This document shows, in pieces, positions 55,825 to 64,000 of a DNA stretch of 64,000 bases (position 1 is the stretch's first letter; each line of letters starts with the position of its first letter). Below the pieces are notes generated by a model, which was given only the letters and a program-made list of their open reading frames with translations, was not told the DNA's origin and made no database searches. Position numbers and translations under genes: made by a program. Location of the stretch: the NCBI GenBank assembly GCA_003415625.1, contig PYIU01000002.1, positions 5,704,001 to 5,768,000 of the forward strand, read 5' to 3'. Source of the stretch: Aquanectria penicillioides (lineage: Eukaryota > Ascomycota > Sordariomycetes > Hypocreales > Nectriaceae).

Positions 55825-56362
55825 GGCGGCATAGCGACCAAGGGATGGGGAAATTAGGTTGGCGAGAAATGCGATGGCCAAAATGAATCACACAAGACTT
55901 GATCAATGCTATGTTGTGTGGCAGTGGGAGACCTGGCACTGTCCATGGCTGCCCCACCAGTAGCTAGTGGGAGAAGGAAGCGCCTCAGCGGTGGCTGGCT
56001 GGTTGAGTTGTTTTCCTCAAGCAATCTAAGATGCTGGGGAAAGAGTGATCAATTGGCAAGCCAACACAATCAACATGGGATGACAATAGAAAGAAATCAA
56101 TGCATTGATCGGCACATCCACAAGGCGAAACATGTTTTCGATGGTGCCCAATAAAGAAAGGGTTTCCAAGACCGTCTCTTAACTCGTGGGCAGGGGATGG
56201 GAAGGGGAAACTACAAGCCTCACAATCCGTTGCCCCGAAGAATTCGTGATGATCGGAAAGCCACCTCATTCTATTGAGCCAATCGATCATTCCAACCATC
56301 GACGTAGCGTATATACACAGATCCTTCTTCTACTTTTACAAAAGTTGCATTCTCTCAGCCGC
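55825..56362. other. Intergenic region, no gene seen
   Basis: RRN11 promoter and 3' flank of the complex I gene. Confidence 0.6.
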
Positions 56363-57222
56363 TCAATGGGTTCGATCGAAGTTTCGCTCAAAGTAGACCC
56401 ACTGGCCGTCAACAGGCTTGTCCTCGAGATCCTCCCAGCTACGGGTGGAGATACGTTAGCCATTGATCCTCACATTCTTAGAATCCTTGCACATGAGGAA
56501 GAACTTACACCTTCGATTTCTCCATGGTGTCAATGAGACCGAGTTCGCCCTCGGCAACCTGAATGACCTCCTCGATGAGTCCGGCACCAATCTTGTGCTC
56601 AAGCTCCGAGATCCTATCCATCATGTCAACGACCATAACTTGGGCCAAACACATCATATAGAGGCTGTGGGGTAACGTACTGATCTGCTGTCAACTGAGG
56701 CTCCTCCTCCCACTCGACCTGCTCATGGTCCTCCAAAGGCTTACGCTCCGCCCAGAGCGCCTGGTCCTTTCGTTCCTCTAGAGTTCGGGCACCCTCAAGT
56801 TCCGCACCCTCATCAGCCTCGCCATCCCATTCCTCAATGCGGATATCGCCAGCCTCATGCTTCCGGCCAACGACAAAGATCTTGTCGCCGAGCTTGACCG
56901 TGTGGGCTTCACTACCATCGAGGCGGCCACTGGCGACACGGAACTGTGAGGGGTTCTGATTGACGATTTCCTTGGCCTTAGCAGCCCATTGCTCATATCC
57001 CGGAGGGACCATCTGCTCGACGAGGGCCATGCGGTGTTTGGTCACAGCTTCGACAGATTGGCGATACATGGACGTCTCGGGGATCGACTGGAGCTTGCTC
57101 AGGGTAGTGCCGTAGAGGTACAACAAAGTCGATCGGGGTGTGCCGTGAGTCCAGAGACCCGTAAGACCGGTGGGCGTCCCGGCCTCAAGGTAGCGCGCAA
57201 ACACACGAGCTGTCGGCCGCAT
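56363..57222 (-). CDS. Mitochondrial complex I 29.9-kDa subunit (NDUFA5/B13 family)
   Basis: Peripheral-arm accessory subunit of NADH:ubiquinone oxidoreductase in the inner mitochondrial membrane. Exons: 57222-56681, 56613-56509, 56438-56363; 240 residues. The start MRPTARVFARYLEAGTPTGL fits a short arginine-containing targeting peptide running into the family signature YLEAGTPTGLTGL and PRSTLLYLYGTTLSKL. KHRM, PPGYEQWAAKAKE and the acidic VEWEEEPQLTADQ-ISELEHKIGAGLIEEVIQVAEGEL follow. The last exon gives WEDLEDKPVDGQWVYFER, conserved at the C-terminus of fungal homologues. If the second intron were not spliced, the frame would stop after EKSKV, so the GTAAGT donor decides the true end. The ORF stays open to 57357, but residues before 57222 are not family-like. 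Confidence 0.92.
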
Positions 57223-57907
57223 GCTGGCGAAGTCAATTGGCAGTGTTTCGTCGGAGATCGAAGGTTGATGGTCAGGGGAAATTGAATTGACCTCATTGGA
57301 CTCATCCCGCCCCAGCATTGCCGGATTTCCTTGCACGTGTTTGGTCACGTGCAGCATGAACAGATTCCGTATTCTGGATCGCCAATTCGCCGTCCTCGAG
57401 CATTTCCCTTAGGTGGCTTCCCATTTCAAACAAGCAGAAGTAAACTATGGCATACATACACAGGATATTGAGGGCTAAAGCACTCAAGGTCCAGAGTCAG
57501 CGTCGAGGAGTTTGAAAGCAAGATGCCATGAGACTTTGTCTATTCTAACGGATCCAACCCGCATGGGGGAAAGGAACACACATCCGCCCAGATCCGATAC
57601 ACAGTTATTTGCACAAGTCACGTCCTTGAATCTGACAAGGCGGCTATAGCCCCCACAGACTGGGATCGCATTATGGAGAGAAAGAAAAGCCCTAGCATCT
57701 TCAATTGTCGATGTATCAATAGTCAAGACAATATCCTCGAGACCGGTCATACGTATATGTATGGTCTCAGCACCCTTACACTGGGACAAAGAAAATACGG
57801 ATCAGCCATGTTTGATGATTTTTGGCTGATTCGCAGCATCGGCCTTGGGCACGGTGAGGCACTCGCTGTCAATGGTACAATCATTCGTAGCACTGGTCTT
57901 TGCTTGT
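57223..57907. other. Intergenic region, no gene seen
   Basis: Complex I gene promoter and 3' flank of the BAR-domain gene; both genes are on the minus strand. Confidence 0.6.
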
Positions 57908-59245
57908 TTAGGAAGCCTCTTCGCGGCTCTTTCGGTAAGCGGCCTGGAGCGGCACATGTCAGCCCCTTATTAAAGACCTCAGAAAGCAGAGGCACGACTA
58001 ACTTCTTGCTCGTTCTGGAGACCCTCGACGACGGGTGCAAGCTCACTCAGAACCTCATAAGCCTTCTTGTGGTACTCGATTTGGGCCGCAATGAGCTCGG
58101 CCAGGTTGCGGAGAGGCTCGGGGGTATCGAGAACCTAACGATAGTCAGCAAAATGACTGATTTGGCCATCCATGGGAGGGTAGGCTCTCAGCCAGCTTAC
58201 ATTCTTCATGACGCTAACGGCCTCTTCCGTCTGCGTCACAAACTCATCCTCGGCCTTTTCAATTTCTTCCTGGGCTTCGGGGCTGAGTTCTTGCTCGTCA
58301 TGGTGGTCGCCGGCGTTAGATCCTGTGCCAAGCTTGAAAGTGGTACCCTTAACATGGGCCTTGACTGCATCGAGGGATAGGCGGGAGTTCTCGACGTTTT
58401 TACGTGCGCGCGTGGCGAAGGTCAGGTTGGTGTTGAGAGTAGTGTTCCAGCCAGCAAGGAAACGGCTTTGGATCTGGGTATCTTGAGCAAGGCGAGCTTC
58501 ACCAACACGCTCAGCCGCCAACGCATACTTCTCGAGGGCGGTCGCAAGAGGGTCCTCGCCAGCGCCAGTGTGGTGCTGATGAAGGAGCTGGCTACTGGCC
58601 AAGCTGGCGCGAGCCACAGCATGACTGAAAGTCTTGGGTTGGGGCTTGGCCGAGGGAGGGGCAACCAGGGCGGCTTGAGCTTCGGCCGGGGATGTAGCAG
58701 AGGAGAGTAGGTGAACCTTCTCGCTGACAGTACGCCCCAGATCTTGGAAGGTCTCCTTAATGTTTGGGGGGTAGTCGTAGGCCTCGTTCGAGTATTGCGA
58801 GCTAAAAAGGGATACCCAGCGTCAGCTTATCGGAGAGGGCCGAGTGAAGCTGGAAAGATAATGATTTACTTACGTCACGGCAAGCATCTTCTGGTGGGCT
58901 TGCTTGAGGGCATCGACGCGCTTCTCGAGGTCAATGTAGTCGGGGGGGAGTTGAGTCTGCAGAATGAATAGGTTGGTTTACAACAGCTCCACGAGAAGTA
59001 GTTTGTTCGGGACGATGCAACAAACCTTGTCCTCGGCCTGGCCAAGCTGCTCCTTGGTATACTGGAAGGTGCGCGACGCAAAGGGGGTGATCTGGGACCC
59101 GAAGTTGCTGTGTACACGGTAAGTCGTTGATGGGATCGGATTGGGGCAATATCGTGGATGGCGAGCTGTGACGAATGCTGGCGCGAGCTCAGCGCATCCT
59201 AGGGGCTACGTACGAGAGGTTCTTGCCGATGTTCTTGAAATCCAT
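57908..59245 (-). CDS. BAR-domain protein, Gvp36-like
   Basis: Membrane-curving protein linked in yeast to Golgi-vesicle and vacuole traffic. Exons: 59245-59214, 59107-59026, 58956-58874, 58801-58201, 58134-58003, 57943-57908; 321 residues. The opening MDFKNIGKNLSNFGSQITPF is an amphipathic-helix-like start. The BAR coiled-coil heptads follow: TFQYTKEQLGQAEDKTQLPP, YIDLEKRVDALKQAHQKML, and later RFLAGWNTTLNTNLTFATRARKNVENSRLSLDAVKAHVK and PEAQEEIEKAEDEFVTQTEEAVSVMKN. The last exons give LRNLAELIAAQIEYHKKAYEVLSELAPVVEGL and end AAYRKSREEAS. Introns are GT-AG and in phase; the first and last exons are only 32 and 36 nt. The product is alanine-rich and lacks an SH3 domain, so it is not an Rvs167 homologue. 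Confidence 0.9.
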
Positions 59246-59310
59246 GATGGTCGACTTGGGTTTGGGGTTAACTGAGGGAGAAAAAGTAAGAGGAGTTGGA
59301 ACTGAGATTG

Positions 59311-59339
59311 CGATGGCGATGGCGATGGCGATGGCGATG
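59311..59339 (+). repeat. (CGATGG)n hexamer repeat
   Basis: Almost five perfect units, 66-94 bp upstream of the BAR gene start, hence in its probable 5' UTR or promoter. Confidence 0.88.
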
Positions 59340-59726
59340 ACACTGGTGCTCACGATCAGCGTTGAAAGACTCGCAGTTGAAGCGTGGAGGGAGTGGCGAG
59401 GATGAAGTCTAGTTTTGGCGTGTCAGCGTTGATATGGGAACGTTGTCACAAGCGAAATGTCTTTGGGGGCCTCTAGTGCAGGCGGCAAGATTTACCACCT
59501 TCCAGGGCTTCCAGGGGCTCCAGTGGCTCCCGTTACGGTTAGCCATAACAGCCCAAGTTCCCAAGGTAAGAAGCTAGGGGGCGTTGGCGCTCTAATGCAG
59601 CGGGCTCGAACGGCAACATGGCTACTTGGCGTCTTGCGTGTAGTAGCCTGCAGATCAGGTGGCCCGAGCTTCTGCATTTCGTTGTCAGGGTGTAGGTACC
59701 TTCCGTGCATTCGTTACCGCATTGGA

Positions 59727-59755
59727 TAGGTACCTAGGTACAGGTAGGTAGGTAG
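59727..59755. repeat. CCTA/TAGG palindromic cluster
   Basis: TAGGTACCTAGGTACAGGTAGGTAGGTAG: a TAGGTACCTAGGTA palindrome followed by tandem TAGG. Related copies continue to about 59870. Confidence 0.82.
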
Positions 59756-60008
59756 TAACTGAGCTGCGCCACGTATCCGGTCAGCTTGGTACCTCCCTAC
59801 CACCAGGTAGGCAGAGTAGGTGTCTCGTAGGTATCAATCAATGTACCTCCTTTACGTGCCTACCCAGGTCCTACGCGGGTGACCAGGGTAAATGGACAGG
59901 CTGTTGGACAAAATAATAGGTCCAGAATCATTTTGGGCTATGCAAAATTATGTGCATAACACTAAAGGCTTCCTGGATTATTTTTGTCCTCTTACAGTGG
60001 CCTCAGAA

Positions 60009-60048
60009 CCTACCCACCCGCTTAGGTAGGTACCAAGCCACCTACCTT
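60009..60048. repeat. CCTA/TAGG palindromic cluster
   Basis: ACCTACCCACCC followed by TTAGGTAGGTACC and CCACCTACCTTGG; the arms are complementary. Confidence 0.75.
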
Positions 60049-60485
60049 GGCCGCAGGGATATTAAGGAGGTGCACCAGAAGGCCACTTCCAAATGTAAAG
60101 CAACGTACGCTCACGTGACTCACTATCACCCCTCTTATCTCAAACAATCATCCAACGAGCCACCATGATGACGAATACACTCTTCCAAATCGAATACGGC
60201 TTAGAGCACACGGAGAAGTGACAAAGGAATTCTTTGAACCCCCACTCAAGGAAGTGATCCAAAATTCTATTACTATCTCTCATGCTCCCGAAAAGCACTG
60301 CATACCTCTTACAGACTCCCTGTGTTTTACTTCCATCACTTTTGAGCATCAACCATACAACAAGCCCCATAAAGCACAACTTTTAGCCACAACACCACCC
60401 ACTAATCGTTCTCAGCATGCAACCTTCAAGGTTCCTTTTTCCAGCATGCCAACTGGTCGTCCTCCACTATGCCTCGGCTATATCT

Positions 60486-62529
60486 TCAATCCAAAATATG
60501 CTTGTTATCTGCCCATGAAGGTTCTACTCCTCGACAGACTGATTCGTAATCCTGAAGGGTGCGGTCCCGCACATCTAAGCTTGGTGTCGTCCAAAACATG
60601 GTCCAGTTGCATCCAGATAGTTTCTGTGTCCCCTCCGATCTCTCAAAATACCACTTGTTAACAGGGTTATCCTTCCGGCTCCTCCAGCACACTCCATCCG
60701 GGAAACAGCCCCTTACCATGGCGTTGAAAACTACGTCCGCAACACCCCCACTACCCTGGCTTTTTCTCAAGACTGCAAACTTATCAAGATACGGGACGAG
60801 TCGGCCTTGTTCATGAGCGGCTCTTTCGTCCAAATGATTCGGTCGTTCCCACGTCAGAATTGCACCGCCCTCATACTCTCCAGCGATAATAATCCCCGCC
60901 AGGTTCTCGTTCACTCGGTTCAAGTAGTCTTCCACATCTAGCTTGCGGCCAAAAGAATCCTCGATCAAATGAACCAAGCGCGGAAGATCGATGCAATTAT
61001 CTGTCAGCCTCAACCGAGGACCTCCGGGGATGGGTGGGGTCCATGGGCCTTCTTGCAGGTCGGGAAAAACCGTCAGAGGCATGCCTCTCTTTAGTAAAGT
61101 CGACACGCTGGACAACTCAGAAGGAGATGGGTTACCATCCATATGTGCGCGCGAAACTGGTAGAGATGAGGAAAACACGGGTTTGTCCGTGAGCAAGTTA
61201 TGGATCAAAGGGTTCTTTTTGCGTCGGGTTGTAACCATATCCCCAAAACCGTATGGTGAGACAGATGCAATGGGTCTTAAACTCGGATCACGTATATTAG
61301 CCGCCGCGGATGGTGTCGTGATTAGCGCTGATGCTGTGGATGGCAACATAGCTAAGGCGTCCTTGGCCAGATTCAGGTTCGCAGCATGAGCTGTCACAGA
61401 GGCTCGAGCCCGGCTCTCTTCAGCCAATGGCGAACCATCAGGCCCCATGAGTTCCTTCATGATGCCATTGTACTCCTGTTCGATATTAATAAATCGATGC
61501 CAGGCTCGTCGACCATTCGCGGGGATAGCGCCGAGCGGGTCAAGAAGAATGATTCTCTCTACCTCAGCAATCGGTTTTGGTCGGGCCGCTTCAACTTGCT
61601 CCCCATCGAGTTCGGCCTCCACGCGAAATTGAAGGCCCGCGAAGTACCGAGTAAGGGCAAGAACAATCTTGTTGGAATCAATTGGTTGGGAGGGAAGAGT
61701 AACATCACGAGCAACCAGTGACGGAATAACAGGTATTTTTCCTTCTTGGAGAATTCTCTGGATAAGTTCCTGGTCGTCCAATTGAATATCCGGGGACAAA
61801 AATGAAGGCGCAGTGATCGAGGTTGCAGATTTTTGGGAAAATATATCCTTGGTTAGTCTTGCGCCAAGTTCCCCATGTGCATCAATGGCATCACAAAGAC
61901 GGAAGACTTGTTCCTGAAAGATCAATCGGCTCTCTTCTACACCGCAATCCACTACAACAACGCTTAATAACCCAAGCTTCCGAAGCTGGGACAAAGTCTT
62001 TCCCACGCCACGCAGGGTCTCGGTGTCGATTTCCTGAGGTGCGCGCAGCTTCAGAATAGCTACATGCAGCGTCTGGGATGCATCCGAAGTCGTATTTGTA
62101 TTTTGATCGCCTTGGTAGAACTGGGGGGTGTTGGCCAGGGAGTTGGAGTTCTCAGAGGTATACTTTTGAAGGTAACCCTTGGCATCGCGCTTGGTGGCTG
62201 AAACTTCGAGGACGGAGACAATGAAATCCTGTACCGAAAGCGTCAGAGATATGGCTCCATCAATGATTCGTTTATGTGATGTATACTCGGTCAAGAGCCC
62301 GTTTTCTAGCGCGCGCAGAAGATGCCGCAGACATGTGACGAGAACCTCCAGGGCCAAACCGAGATACAGAGCCCCCAGCCGCCTGAGAAGCATACCCCCT
62401 CTTTATAGGCCCGCAGGATCGCCATTGAGGACAATACTGTTGTCCTAAGCTATATGATATCGAAGGCTCGATGTTGGAGAGGTATTGGCCGCAGCTAGAG
62501 GCCTTCTTCCAGACCCGGTTGCAAGCCAT
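60486..62529 (-). CDS. ARG2: N-acetylglutamate synthase, mitochondrial
   Basis: Makes N-acetylglutamate from acetyl-CoA and glutamate, the first committed step of arginine synthesis, in mitochondria. Exons: 62529-62287 and 62228-60486; 661 residues. The N-terminus MACNRVWKKASSCGQYLSN... is rich in Arg, Ser and Ala with few acidic residues, fitting a mitochondrial targeting peptide. The splice junction gives RKRALDR|DFIVSVLEVSATKRDAKGYLQKY, the conserved start of fungal NAGS. It is followed by an amino-acid-kinase-like region (LHVAILKLRAPQ, LRKLGLLSVVVVDCG). The C-terminal acetyltransferase (NAT/DUF619) domain has SFGRKLDVEDYLNRVNENLAGIIIAGEYEGGAILTWE, YLDKFAVLRKSQGSGGVADVVFN and RSRKDNPVNKWYFERSEG. 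The first ORF stays open to 62790, so an earlier start is possible. The upstream part is not targeting-like and I prefer 62529. Confidence 0.93.
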
Positions 62530-63789
62530 GGCGTACGGCGATGACGGTGCTCCAGCAGAAGCCCGAAGCCCTTGATGGAGCAGCCGACGACGGAGGAGCC
62601 GCCCAAGGGTAACCAGTGAAGGAGAAGTTAGGAATGCTGCGGCCAGTGAGGAAATTATTGCTAGCCGCAAAACATTGTTGAAGAGGAGACAGAGACGGAG
62701 GCAAAAAGGCAGACTAGGTGGGAGTTTTGTGTGGGGGTCAAATGCAATCGTGACTGACCGCTGGGGTTGTCGAGTCAAAAAACCAGTCACAGAGATGCAG
62801 CGGCTCGAGCAGTGGAGGTGTAGCTGGTGTGGAGGGGCCTAGGCTAGGATGCGATAAGACTGATAAGCCCGAGCTCCCGCCGACTTCGCCTGCCCGCATC
62901 GAGGTGCGCGCCATTGGGAGTCCGTGGCAATAATCTCATAGTTGCGGACGAACGGGTCAAGGGAATATGACAGTACACTGTACAGGGTCTCTGCACTAAG
63001 GAGAAAGCGGGAAAACCATAGTGGGCTTAGTTGGAGTGATGTTTTTTGCCTGTTGCCCGCTCGATACCATGGAAGCCAGTCAAAGCCGTCTCGAGAACTT
63101 TTGGTCTGTGTATCCAGGCAGGCGGCGGCTACCAAGTGGTGCCGGGGAATTTGTGACAGAGGGTCGTATTTGCAATGATGTCTACGTATCCCACTGGGTC
63201 GAGGACACCTAGCTTCAATGCAGTCCAATTCCACTGTCATTTGCGCCAGCCAGTTTCCATCTCCAGTATATCATATGCACAGTAAAAGATCCGAAGTTGG
63301 GCGTCTAGCTTGGTGCGAAATTGTTACAGGCGCATAATTGTAATCAGAGGACCATAGCAAAACAATATTCAACATCTAACAAGTCAGGGAGTAGTGCATG
63401 GGTATCTGTCGACATGGTATGTTTTCCCCTTGAGAGCTCCTCGCTTTAGTCAGGACCCATGTACGTCAGTCACTCTGAGTCTCTTAGACCCCACAAGCCT
63501 CTCATGATGCCGTCCCCCAAGGTGAATCAACTAGTCTACATTCGCTGCATTGACTTCCATGCCGAATCCCGGCCCGACAACTCTACCCCACTCGGAATGA
63601 AGTGTGCCGCAGACACAGACAAAAAGTACCTACAAGAGCGAAGAATCGGCTTATATTTTCCAATTTCGTGGAAGTACGGCAGCTCCGTATTCTCTCTCGG
63701 ATCTCGTGAGCAAGAGCTTCAACCCCACCTTTCCCAAACCTCACTGACAATACCCTAACTTATTCAGCTGAATATCGACGATCTCAAAC
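62530..63789. other. Divergent intergenic region, no gene seen
   Basis: Shared upstream region of NAGS (minus) and the dehydrogenase gene (plus). Short overlapping frames only. Confidence 0.55.
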
Positions 63790-64000
63790 ATGGCACCCAA
63801 GCTGCTCTGGATCGGACTCGGAAATATGGGAAGAGTGAGACCTGTCCGATTTTCATTGACCAGCAATCTCATCATCTCACAAATCCATATTTAGGGGATG
63901 AGCAAGAATATCATTGAAAAAGGAAACCTGGAATCGTCTCTTCTCATTTACAACCGATCCATTAAACGAGCGGTGGATTATCAAAAGACTCTTCCCCCAG
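63790..64000 (+). CDS. Beta-hydroxyacid dehydrogenase (3-hydroxyisobutyrate dehydrogenase type), N-terminal part
   Basis: The window ends inside this gene. Exon 1 is 63790-63834, intron 63835-63894 (GTGAGA...TTTAG), exon 2 from 63895 to the window edge. The protein begins MAPKLLWIGLGNMGR|GMSKNIIEKGN, a Rossmann NAD(P) motif GxGNMGxGM characteristic of 6-phosphogluconate and 3-hydroxyisobutyrate dehydrogenase relatives. It continues LLIYNRSIKRAVDYQ, where the Arg after Asn suggests NADP preference. The substrate cannot be told from this piece. Confidence 0.82.

Larger units (their letters stand above)
59246..60485. other. Intergenic region with repeats, no gene seen
   Basis: Lies between the BAR gene start and the NAGS stop (both minus). 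It has a CGATGG hexamer array, and CCTA/TAGG clusters at 59727-59755, about 59790-59870 and 60009-60048. Confidence 0.6.

Overview
The window is nuclear DNA from a filamentous ascomycete, most likely a sordariomycete of hypocrealean type. The evidence is short GT-AG introns (mostly 50-120 nt) with CTRAC-like branch sites, a complete NADPH nitrate reductase, a chitin synthase, the Polycomb protein EED, a fungal Rrn11 and an Hsp88-type Hsp110. The species cannot be fixed from sequence alone. I resolved seventeen protein genes to exon level and saw no rRNA, tRNA or CRISPR. This is mostly an ordinary core chromosome segment rather than a secondary-metabolite or accessory cluster.

Layout, left to right. 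1-5600 holds no recognisable gene. 5601-14691 carries two plus-strand genes: a CPSF-A/DDB1-like protein with an MMS1_N region, and translation factor eIF5B. 15720-27978 carries three minus-strand genes: Hsp110 chaperone, chitin synthase and the NMD factor UPF2. A 2-kb divergent intergenic region with nitrate-type regulatory sites leads to nitrate reductase (29949-32705, plus). 33117-47642 holds five minus-strand genes: a vacuolar Ca2+/H+ exchanger, helicase HRQ1, a RanBD/FG protein, a Yip1-family membrane protein and a PAS-domain protein. A 4.8-kb gene-poor stretch (47643-52446) contains a MITE-like element. 52447-62529 holds EED (plus), then RRN11, a complex I subunit, a BAR-domain protein and N-acetylglutamate synthase (all minus). 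The right edge cuts a plus-strand beta-hydroxyacid dehydrogenase.

The genes are functionally independent; there is no operon-like or pathway cluster. Shared themes are translation and RNA surveillance (eIF5B, UPF2), nitrogen and arginine metabolism (nitrate reductase, NAGS), chromatin and transcription (EED, RRN11), and vesicle traffic (Yip1 and BAR proteins).

The main unusual points are these. A 623-bp element at 49736-50358 has TA duplications, 33/37-matching inverted ends and two inverted arrays of a 19-bp repeat. A family of palindromic CCTA/TAGG clusters recurs only between genes. Two otherwise intact conserved genes each lack one base in a C homopolymer, which looks like assembly error. 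Two introns appear to be GC-AG. Several coding exons are 13-33 nt. The stop codons of EED and RRN11 face each other 23 bp apart.
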